Source of the DNA: Spirochaetes bacterium ADurb.Bin110
GTDB lineage: Bacteria; Spirochaetota; Spirochaetia; Treponematales; Rectinemataceae
Assembly (NCBI GenBank): GCA_002070755.1
Contig: MWDY01000211.1
Coordinates: 1 to 12,299 of the forward strand
Length of the DNA: 12,299 bases
Direction of reading: 5' to 3'
Positions 6,936-12,299 of the stretch are shown here, one piece after another (position 1 is the first letter of the stretch; each line of letters starts with the position of its first letter). The position numbers were made by a program, and so were the translations under genes. The notes below the pieces were generated by a model. The model saw only the letters and a program-made list of their open reading frames with translations, was not told the origin of the DNA and did no database searches.

Positions 6936-8115
6936 GAAGGCTTCTTGTCTTGAAGAAGAAGGGAAGCGCGATCAGCTGGCCAATCATAGAGAAAAGGACA
7001 AGAGCGAGCAGGGATCTATCGTATAGTAGGCCCATGATCCAGCTTCCCGCGAACCAGAAAGCTCCGAACCCCGCATTGAAAATGCCAAAGGCTGTGCCTC
7101 TGCGTTCTTTGGGTACAATTGTTGTTACGGCGGATTTTAGAATAGATTCCTGGGCGCCCATGCCTATACCCCAAAGCATTACGCCAGCAATGGCGCCAAC
7201 AGGAGTCCCCATAAGAAATACAAATGGCGCAAAAAACGATGCAAGAGCCGAAGAAATGATGATTGCCGTAATTCCTCTTCGATCGTACATTCGGCCAAAG
7301 TACAGCGCGGAGAGCGCATCGACACCCATAGCTACCGAGTACAGAACCGGGACCACATTATCCGGCAGTAGCTTTGTCTTTGTCATATGAAAGGCCATGA
7401 GCGGAAAATCAGCGAATCCTAATGCAAGAAACCCAATCCCTATAAAATAGTACCAATATGCTGAATTAAGGCCATTATGAGGTGCAGCTTCTTGTGTGGT
7501 CTCGAATTCTTGTGGCCGCGGGTAATTTTTTCGCGCGAGCAAAAGGAGAATAAGCGCAATTACAGCGGGAATTGCCAAGAGCGCGAAACTGAGTTGGTAT
7601 GCCCCAATCTTGTTGCTGTTTTCTTTTGCGGTGAGCACAAAAAAGAGCATAAGTGGTCCCGCGAAGGCTCCAATTTGATCGAGCACTTCTTGAAGCGCAA
7701 AACCCTTACCCGCTCCTACTTCTGCAGCTGCAAAGGATGTCAATGTTGTCTTGGCCGGGTTGCGTATAGCCTTGCCAAAACGCTCAAGCACAATGAGCAC
7801 ACAAGCATAAACCCAGCCAAAGCCCGGAGCCAGCGCGAGAGCAGGGATTGCAATGAGATTGATCACATAGCCGATGATGGTGATAGTCCAATACCGTTTG
7901 GTTTTATCGCTGATATAGCCCGTCACGAGGCGCAGCGCATAACCTATAAATTCGCCAAGCCCCGATACAAAACCAACGGTGGATGCAGAAGCGCCGAGAA
8001 GGAGCAGATAGGGCCCAAGAATACTCCGCGCTCCTTCATGGGTCAGATCAGAAAAAAGACTTACGACGCCGATCAGGACGAGGAATGTATATGCTGCTTT
8101 TTTTCTGTTTTCCAT
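6904..8115 (-). CDS. Major facilitator superfamily (MFS) transporter, substrate unknown
   Basis: A 403-residue polytopic inner-membrane protein with about 12 hydrophobic segments in two halves separated by a polar loop (LARKNYPRPQEFETTQEAA). The MFS loop 2-3 signature is seen as GYISDKTKRY (66-75), and its counterpart in the second half as GRMYDRRGITA. N-terminal SDLTHEGARSILGP and the LERFGKAIRNPAKTT segment place it in a widespread subgroup of uncharacterised MFS permeases; drug or sugar efflux cannot be told apart from sequence. The ATG at 8115 has AAAGGA seven bases upstream. It is a single gene facing away from the ABC operon and overlaps the end of the tandem phosphatase gene tail to tail by 32 bp, so the two transcripts must be partly antisense unless one ends early. 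The family call is firm. Confidence 0.9.
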   Translation of the reverse strand: MENRKKAAYTFLVLIGVVSLFSDLTHEGARSILGPYLLLLGASASTVGFVSGLGEFIGYALRLVTGYISDKTKRYWTITIIGYVINLIAIPALALAPGFGWVYACVLIVLERFGKAIRNPAKTTLTSFAAAEVGAGKGFALQEVLDQIGAFAGPLMLFFVLTAKENSNKIGAYQLSFALLAIPAVIALILLLLARKNYPRPQEFETTQEAAPHNGLNSAYWYYFIGIGFLALGFADFPLMAFHMTKTKLLPDNVVPVLYSVAMGVDALSALYFGRMYDRRGITAIIISSALASFFAPFVFLMGTPVGAIAGVMLWGIGMGAQESILKSAVTTIVPKERRGTAFGIFNAGFGAFWFAGSWIMGLLYDRSLLALVLFSMIGQLIALPFFFKTRSLLKRSLHIHQS

Positions 8116-8132
8116 TTTAGTTTCCTTTTTTC

Positions 8133-8161
8133 ATAATATTCCGACTAGAGGATCCTGGCCA
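8133..8161 (-). promoter_or_regulatory. Possible promoter of the MFS gene
   Basis: On the minus strand TGGCCA (8161-8156) and TATTAT (8138-8133) are 17 bases apart, immediately before the ribosome site. The -35 box matches the consensus at only four of six positions. A TTGACA further upstream on the same strand lacks a good -10 at the right spacing. Confidence 0.3.
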
Positions 8162-8174
8162 GATGTCAATAGAA

Positions 8175-8579
8175 TTATCGAATCATACAATAGTGAGGGA
8201 AAGGCATATCCTTTCGTATCGAGATTGCATTGAGCTGGAAATGCATCATTTTCATAATAGTGCCAATGCCAAACCTCAATAATGGCAAGCCTGAGAGCAT
8301 ACTAAAAAAATCAAGTTGGTCTTCATGAGCAAAGGGCTTTTCTAAGATCATCAAGCCTTCAAGTTTAGGAGATGTAGTGCAAATATTCTTTGCATTGCTT
8401 CGCAAAAAGTAGTCATATAATACCTTTTGTCTTGATAACCTTCTTTCTTCTTTTGGGAAGAAAAAAGCATCAAGCTTGTCATAAAAAAGAGCTTGTGCGC
8501 AAAGGTTAGCTGCTTTGGGGAAATCTAATGCAAGTTGATTTGAGATATCATCATTCTGGGCTCTTGGCAGTTTGGGCAT
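8175..8579 (-). pseudogene. Truncated GNAT-family N-acetyltransferase, N-terminal part only
   Basis: The 134-residue reading frame matches the start of a GNAT acetyltransferase of about 200 residues: a helix around NLCAQALFYDKLDAFFFPKEERR, the strand SPKLEGLMILEKP (about 70-82), a helical FHxQL-like region, and PHYCMIR, where the family's strand before motif A (usually followed by a VDPxxQGxG-like acetyl-CoA loop) should begin. TAA follows directly, and none of the three frames over the remaining 59 bases to the MFS start resembles the missing half. The acetyl-CoA site is therefore absent, and I read this as a 3'-truncated remnant, probably from a deletion when the MFS gene became its neighbour. 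The ATG at 8579 has only a weak, distant AGGA, which also suggests decay. An intact small protein of unknown function is the alternative. Confidence 0.6.
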
Positions 8580-8666
8580 AGGCTATTGGCAATCCTATAG
8601 TAAGAAGTAATTCATTTTATCAACTGGCCTCGAGAACGGGAAGGTGGTCGTAAGAATTCAAAAAAC

Positions 8667-8695
8667 TTGACAAATGTGCAGAATGGATTTATCAT
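8667..8695 (+). promoter_or_regulatory. Strong sigma70 promoter of the carbohydrate ABC operon
   Basis: TTGACA (8667-8672, a perfect -35) and TATCAT (8690-8695) are 17 bases apart. Transcription is expected near 8702, directly at the left edge of the palindrome at 8703-8718. No other promoter of similar quality is seen between the acetyltransferase remnant and the binding-protein gene. Confidence 0.75.
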
Positions 8696-8702
8696 GACAA
8701 CA

Positions 8703-8718
8703 GTCAAAACGTTTTGAC
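8703..8718. promoter_or_regulatory. LacI-type operator palindrome
   Basis: GTCAAAACGTTTTGAC is a perfect 16-bp palindrome with a central CG, the pattern typical of LacI/GalR-family operators. It sits at about +1 to +16 of the predicted promoter, where a bound repressor would block transcription. By inference, a LacI-family repressor encoded outside this window releases the site when the imported sugar or a derivative is present. Confidence 0.7.
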
Positions 8719-8729
8719 ACTTTTTTTAT

Positions 8730-8735
8730 GGGAGG
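8730..8735 (+). promoter_or_regulatory. Shine-Dalgarno site fixing the binding-protein start
   Basis: GGGAGG lies seven bases before the ATG at 8743. It overlaps the earlier in-frame ATG at 8728, which therefore cannot use it, so 8743 is the start. Confidence 0.8.
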
Positions 8736-8742
8736 TTTGATT

Positions 8743-9981
8743 ATGAAATCAAGAAAAGCAAGGGCGATTTTCGTCATGGTTTTCTTTTTGGCTTCTTTGA
8801 TCGTCTTGGGAGCCCAACAGAAAACGACTCTTTCCGTGCTTTGGTTCAATGATGCCAATGAGTCAGATGTGTTTCTCGAAACAATGAAGGACTATCAGAA
8901 AGCTCATCCAAACATCGTCCTCGATATGCAGGTTATACCTTTCAATGATTATGAGAACAAGCTTCGGATGATGATTGCGGGCGGAAATCCTCCTGATGTC
9001 GCAAGATTGGCGAGCGCGCATGTTCCGCTTTTTGCAACAAGTCTTGAACCGCTATCAGGAAAGCCAGAATTCGACGAACTAGCGAAATCCTATTTCGACT
9101 CTTCTCTAGCACTAGGCATGGATGAAAATGGCAGAGTAATGGCTATGCCAACTGAGGCGACTGCAAATGGAATGATAGTAAACAAGACCTATTTCAAAAA
9201 TGCGGGTATAGATGTTGAAAAATTGTCTCTGACATGGACATGGGATCAATGGGTAGATGCCATGAAAAAAGTCCTTAAGGCAAATCCCAAGGCAAAATAT
9301 GGCATAACAGTAGATTTTTCGACGCATCGATTTGCTACTTTCCTCTATGAAGCTGGTGGAAGGTTTCTATCGAGCGACGGGAAGTCAATGAATTTCAATA
9401 CGCCAGAGTCTCTTGATGCGCTAAAATTCTTCAAAATGCTACACGATGATGGCCTCGCGCCCAAATCGGTGTGGATGGGCTCAGAGAATCCTCAAGAACT
9501 GTTCCAATCGGGCTTAGTAGCCTGTCATGTCGGTGGATCATGGCTAATAAATGCCTATAACAAGAATATCAAAGATTTTGAGTGGGCAGCGGTAAGGATG
9601 CCAAAGCGAAAGATCAATTCCTCTGTGCCTGGCGGCAAGTTCATTGGCACATTCAAGAGCTCAACCCATAAAAAAGAAGCATTGGATCTCATCGCTGTAT
9701 TTTCGGATAAAGCACACAATGAGCAATACTGCAAAGATACTTTCAACCTTTCCGCACGAAAAGATGCGAATATCAAGTACGCCGCAAGGTCGAACGATTT
9801 TGCCGTCTTTACTGCCGAGCTCAATGTGACTCCTCCTTATACTGCCGACGATTGGAAAAGCGATGCAGTAGCGAAGGTCAACTCCTACGCAAGGGAGCAG
9901 ATAGTGGAAGGGCTGTTGGGAAAGCAGACAATGGAGCAGACCGCAGCTAATATTCAAGCTAAAGGTAATTCATACTTCTGA
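8743..9981 (+). CDS. Carbohydrate ABC transporter substrate-binding protein (family 1, UgpB/MalE-like)
   Basis: A 412-residue periplasmic protein that captures a sugar or oligosaccharide and delivers it to the two permeases encoded downstream. The N-terminus is a signal peptide (K2, R4, K5, R7, then hydrophobic residues 8-22) with likely cleavage LGA|QQ after A24; there is no lipobox Cys, so it should be soluble in the periplasm. The mature part begins with TLSVLWFNDANESD and carries FNDYENKLRMMIAGGNPPDVARL, the usual first lobe of COG1653 binding proteins, and a later GGSWLINAY hinge-side segment. The length is typical. It is the first gene of the operon, behind a strong promoter with a LacI-type operator, and is separated from the permeases by a hairpin that could keep its mRNA in excess. 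The linked GH31 gene suggests an alpha-linked gluco- or xylo-oligosaccharide as ligand, but sequence alone does not show the sugar. Confidence 0.92.
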   Translation: MKSRKARAIFVMVFFLASLIVLGAQQKTTLSVLWFNDANESDVFLETMKDYQKAHPNIVLDMQVIPFNDYENKLRMMIAGGNPPDVARLASAHVPLFATSLEPLSGKPEFDELAKSYFDSSLALGMDENGRVMAMPTEATANGMIVNKTYFKNAGIDVEKLSLTWTWDQWVDAMKKVLKANPKAKYGITVDFSTHRFATFLYEAGGRFLSSDGKSMNFNTPESLDALKFFKMLHDDGLAPKSVWMGSENPQELFQSGLVACHVGGSWLINAYNKNIKDFEWAAVRMPKRKINSSVPGGKFIGTFKSSTHKKEALDLIAVFSDKAHNEQYCKDTFNLSARKDANIKYAARSNDFAVFTAELNVTPPYTADDWKSDAVAKVNSYAREQIVEGLLGKQTMEQTAANIQAKGNSYF

Positions 9982-9982
9982 A

Positions 9983-9998
9983 AAATAGTCCGCTATTT
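9983..9998 (+). other. Small inverted repeat after the binding-protein stop
   Basis: AAATAG and CTATTT pair across the loop TCCG in the first bases after the stop codon. With the later terminator hairpin it could protect the 3' end of the binding-protein mRNA. The stem is only six mostly A-T pairs, so it is weak. Confidence 0.3.
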
Positions 9999-10003
9999 CA
10001 AAA

Positions 10004-10033
10004 TTGACGTAAGAATTTATCTTACGATAGAAT
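10004..10033 (+). promoter_or_regulatory. Possible internal promoter with an inverted repeat in its spacer
   Basis: TTGACG (10004-10009) and TAGAAT (10028-10033) are 18 bases apart. The inverted repeat CGTAAG (10008-10013) / CTTACG (10021-10026), around the loop AATTTAT, fills the spacer and could be an operator or an RNA hairpin. If it is a promoter, its transcript would meet the terminator-like hairpin after about ten bases. The boxes are moderate matches. Confidence 0.3.
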
Positions 10034-10047
10034 CTAAGGCGTTACTT

Positions 10048-10092
10048 CTGCTGTATGCATCGAACCAGGATGCATACGGCAGCCTCTTTTTT
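10048..10092 (+). terminator. Intrinsic terminator or attenuator between binding protein and permeases
   Basis: CTGCTGTATGCATC (10048-10061) pairs over 14 positions, one of them a G-U, with GATGCATACGGCAG (10069-10082) around a seven-base loop. CCTC and six Ts follow (10087-10092). The U tract starts four bases after the stem, which may allow partial read-through. This placement is typical of sugar ABC operons, where the binding protein is made in excess over the permeases. Confidence 0.7.
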
Positions 10093-10124
10093 ATAGAAAA
10101 TCAATTATTGAAGAGAAAGAAAGG

Positions 10125-11018
10125 ATGAAATCCAAACAACGATCTCATGGCACATTCGAGCAAACGCTGGTACCTCTTTTATTTCTTACACCGAATTTGC
10201 TGATTTTCTCAATATTCATCATTGTACCAGCTATCATGGGACTTCGGATGTCATTTTTTGATTGGAGCATCCTAGAGGGGTCCAGATTTATAGGTTTTCA
10301 AAACTTCAAGAATCTATTTGATGATTCGATGTTTTGGCTTACTCTAAAGAACACACTTGTCTATGTTGCTGCCGTCGTTCCCCTCCTGACAATTTTCGCT
10401 TTAGCCCTTGCATTGCCTCTTTCCAAAGAGGATAAAGTCATGGGTATTTTCCGTGTCATCTACTATATACCGACCATGTTGAGCATGATTGTCGTAGGCA
10501 TTTCCTGGCGATGGCTCCTTGGATATGATCTTGGCATTATCAATTATGTAGTAAGCCTAGCAGGAGGAAAGCCAGTACCATGGCTTACCAATGGGACAAT
10601 GGCGAATATCAGCCTCATATTTGTGACGGTTTGGACAAGGGTAGGCTATTTTATGATGATGTTCGTTGGTGGGCTTCAAGCGATTCCAGCGACCTATTAT
10701 GAAGCCGCCAGGATGGACGGAGCAGGGAAGACGATTATTTTTCGCCGAATTACGCTTCCTCTTTTGAGCCCTACGATTCTCGTCGTTGTAGTGCTTGCAA
10801 CTATCGAAGCTTTCAAAGCATATGAGCTCATTTTTGTGATGACTCAAGGCGGACCGGGAACATCCACAAAATTCATCGTTCAGTATATCTATCAGGTTGC
10901 TTTTCAAGAGGACAAGATGGGATATGGTGCAGCTATGTCAATAATTCTTCTCGTTATCATTGGAATATTCACGGCTCTTCAGTTCAGCGTCCAGAAGGAG
11001 GAATATACCAATGAATAA
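10125..11018 (+). CDS. Carbohydrate ABC transporter permease, UgpA/MalF-like
   Basis: A 297-residue inner-membrane protein with about six hydrophobic segments, first VPLLFLTPNLLIFSIFIIVP. The EAA loop that contacts the ATPase reads EAARMDGAGKTIIFRRITLP (from residue 193), and the C-terminal GGPGTSTKFIVQYIYQ is typical of the MalF/UgpA group. It forms the membrane channel with the following permease. The start is the only good one before the first membrane segment, but the upstream AAGAGAAAGAAAGG is a poor site with AGG touching the ATG, so initiation may be inefficient. It lies behind the attenuator hairpin and overlaps the next gene by eight bases. The family is firm; the transported sugar is unknown. 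Confidence 0.92.
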   Translation: MKSKQRSHGTFEQTLVPLLFLTPNLLIFSIFIIVPAIMGLRMSFFDWSILEGSRFIGFQNFKNLFDDSMFWLTLKNTLVYVAAVVPLLTIFALALALPLSKEDKVMGIFRVIYYIPTMLSMIVVGISWRWLLGYDLGIINYVVSLAGGKPVPWLTNGTMANISLIFVTVWTRVGYFMMMFVGGLQAIPATYYEAARMDGAGKTIIFRRITLPLLSPTILVVVVLATIEAFKAYELIFVMTQGGPGTSTKFIVQYIYQVAFQEDKMGYGAAMSIILLVIIGIFTALQFSVQKEEYTNE

Positions 11019-11820
11019 ATTATTGAAATATATATTGTTAATCGTAGTTTCATGCATATTTCTATTCCCAATTCTATGGATTATTATCTCCTCATTCAAA
11101 CCCCAATCAGAGCTTTTTACTTATCCACTGACTATTCTTCCGCGCAAGACGACGATCGAGAATTATGTCAATGCATTTGCAAGCGGAGATTTCATCACCT
11201 ATTATGCAAATTCCATTTTTGTCTCTGTTGTTGCGACCTTCCTCACTATAACAATAAACGTTATGGCAGGTTATGCTCTTTCCAAGTTCTATTTCAGAGG
11301 CCGAGACCTGATTTTCTATATTATGATCAGCACACTGATGATTCCCCTGCAGGCTATTATGATACCAATTTTCTTGCTATTAAAGAAATTAGGTTTATTG
11401 AATTCTCTATGGGGAATTATCATTCCGCCTGCTGCAACCCCAACTGGTGTGTTTCTAGCTCGTCAATATATTCAGACAATTCCGAATTCGTACATTGAAG
11501 CGGCACGAATGGATGGCGCAAGCGAATTACGCATCTTCTTGAATATTATTGTGCCATTAGCCCAGCCAATCATAGCGACTATTGCGATCTTTTCGTTCAT
11601 GTGGCGGTGGAATGACTTTCTTTGGCCATTTATCGTTATCTCATCGAAAAGGAAAATGACTTTGCAGCTTGCTCTAGCCAATTTCGTGGGGCAATTCCAG
11701 ATAAATTGGGGAAACCTTCTTGCAATGACCGTAGTTACAATGATACCGATGATCATCGTTTTCCTTGCGCTACAGCGATATTTTGTCCAAGGGCTCAGCG
11801 CTGGCGGAGTAAAGGCATAG
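11011..11820 (+). CDS. Carbohydrate ABC transporter permease, UgpE/MalG-like
   Basis: A 269-residue inner-membrane protein with about six hydrophobic segments. The N-terminus is LLKYILLIVVSCIFLFPILW followed by SSFKPQSELF, a hallmark of the MalG/UgpE group, and the EAA loop reads EAARMDGASELRIFLNIIVP (from residue 163). The ATG at 11011 overlaps the stop of the first permease (ATGAATAA) and has GGAGG eight bases upstream, which indicates translational coupling; a longer in-frame reading from 10960 would overlap the previous gene without a ribosome site. It pairs with the upstream permease. No ATPase gene follows, so the complex probably uses a shared ATPase of the MsmK/UgpC type. Confidence 0.92.
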   Translation: MNKLLKYILLIVVSCIFLFPILWIIISSFKPQSELFTYPLTILPRKTTIENYVNAFASGDFITYYANSIFVSVVATFLTITINVMAGYALSKFYFRGRDLIFYIMISTLMIPLQAIMIPIFLLLKKLGLLNSLWGIIIPPAATPTGVFLARQYIQTIPNSYIEAARMDGASELRIFLNIIVPLAQPIIATIAIFSFMWRWNDFLWPFIVISSKRKMTLQLALANFVGQFQINWGNLLAMTVVTMIPMIIVFLALQRYFVQGLSAGGVKA

Positions 11821-11822
11821 AT

Positions 11823-12299
11823 ATGCTATATGTGATAAAGAACCTCACTTCATATCATCTAGAAGGATCTAAAGCCATATTCGCAGGCGAGAATGGCCAG
11901 CTAGAAGTAGCTATTCATGCTTCCAATTTATTCTCGATTTTCTATGTTTTCGATGAATCAATAGTACCGCCAAAGATGAACATGCCACATGAGGCATTGC
12001 TTTCTTTCAATGATATAGATAATGATTTATCTTGGAATTGTGTCATTGATAAGGATAATCAATATGAGCTAATACATGGCTCGACAAGGATTTTGGTCGA
12101 TAGAGCGACGAGCAGGGTCGATATTTATGAAAACGGTGTGCTCTTTCATGGTGGCGAGATTGGACATAAGGACTTGGTGGTTCCACAGTATCCTCTTCGG
12201 GTACAGCTAGGAGATACGCTATCCAATGCAAGGCAGGCTATATATGGCAAATTCAATTTTCGTCTTGAAGAAGCAGATGCTTTTTTTGGATTAGGAGAG
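11823..12299 (+). CDS. Glycoside hydrolase family 31 (alpha-glucosidase/alpha-xylosidase-like), N-terminal part, cut by window edge
   Basis: An open frame of 159 codons begins two bases after the second permease, with AAAGG seven bases before the ATG, and runs off the right edge without a stop. The sequence is a beta-sandwich-like N-terminal domain, with GEIGHKDLVVPQYPLR, and ends FRLEEADAFFGLGE, the conserved FxGLGE strand that precedes the catalytic barrel of GH31 enzymes. No signal peptide is visible, so it should act in the cytoplasm on sugars imported by the upstream ABC system. The catalytic Asp residues lie beyond the window, so substrate choice (alpha-glucoside, alpha-xyloside or other) cannot be judged. 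It is the fourth gene of the LacI-operator-controlled operon in view. Confidence 0.75.
   Translation, partial: MLYVIKNLTSYHLEGSKAIFAGENGQLEVAIHASNLFSIFYVFDESIVPPKMNMPHEALLSFNDIDNDLSWNCVIDKDNQYELIHGSTRILVDRATSRVDIYENGVLFHGGEIGHKDLVVPQYPLRVQLGDTLSNARQAIYGKFNFRLEEADAFFGLGE

Noticed and set aside
6941..6958. CTTCTT/AAGAAG hairpin considered as a terminator for the phosphatase gene.
   Set aside because: Six weak pairs, no following T tract, and it lies inside the MFS coding sequence.
7477..8136. Long open frame on the + strand opposite the MFS gene (219 codons).
   Set aside because: It lies wholly across a well-supported MFS gene, is rich in Cys, Arg and Lys with no recognisable domain, and has no convincing ribosome site. 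It is a shadow of the real gene.
8140..8156. CGACTAGAGGATCC resembles the cloning-site polylinker of pUC-type vectors, lying at the junction of the truncated acetyltransferase and the MFS gene.
   Set aside because: It lacks two bases of the polylinker, the flanking vector sequence is not vector-like, and the MFS gene beside it is intact with normal signals. Chance similarity is more likely than contamination; a check of raw reads would settle it.
10960..11010. N-terminal extension of the second permease.
   Set aside because: It overlaps the end of the first permease and lacks a ribosome site. The ATG at 11011 has GGAGG and the normal family N-terminus.

Overview
The window carries ordinary bacterial genes: tightly packed, with good Shine-Dalgarno sites, sigma70-type promoters and a slightly AT-rich base composition. 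Signal peptides on a periplasmic solute-binding protein without a lipobox and on an exported phosphatase, an NADH:rubredoxin-reductase-like flavoprotein, and a carbohydrate ABC system with a linked glycosidase fit an anaerobic, saccharolytic bacterium with a two-membrane envelope. A spirochaete (Sphaerochaeta/Treponema-like) is my best guess, from general protein style only. No rRNA, tRNA, IS element or CRISPR array is visible, and no stretch over 300 bases lacks a gene.

Region 1 (11-3336, + strand) is an apparent operon cut by the left edge: an aldehyde dehydrogenase of the 2-oxoglutarate-semialdehyde/succinate-semialdehyde type, two adjacent type II 3-dehydroquinate dehydratase paralogues (the first with an intact active site, the second lacking two key residues), and a xylose-isomerase-like TIM-barrel protein whose usual metal ligands look mostly lost. 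Together they suggest a small catabolic pathway for a sugar acid or cyclitol/quinate-like compound; the substrate is unknown. Region 2 (3340-4467, - strand) is an FAD/NADH oxidoreductase that converges on region 1 with a 3-base gap.

Region 3 (4622-6935, + strand) is a strong promoter, partly duplicated, followed by an unusual exported 745-residue protein. It is an internal tandem duplication of a two-domain unit: a beta-barrel-like domain resembling the C-terminal domain of SAM hydroxide adenosyltransferases, then a tyrosine/lipid phosphatase domain with an HCTEGKDR(A/T)G loop. Both phosphatase loops are intact. Its 3' end overlaps by 32 bp a convergent MFS transporter gene (6904-8115, - strand). 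Upstream of the MFS gene lies the 5' half of a GNAT acetyltransferase gene that stops just before the acetyl-CoA-binding motif (8175-8579).

Region 4 (8667-12299, + strand) is a carbohydrate uptake and hydrolysis operon: a near-consensus promoter with a perfect 16-bp LacI-type palindrome at the expected transcription start, a solute-binding protein, an intergenic space with a terminator/attenuator hairpin, two overlapping permease genes, and the N-terminal part of a GH31 glycosidase that runs off the right edge. No ATPase gene is present, so a shared MsmK/UgpC-type ATPase encoded elsewhere is likely.
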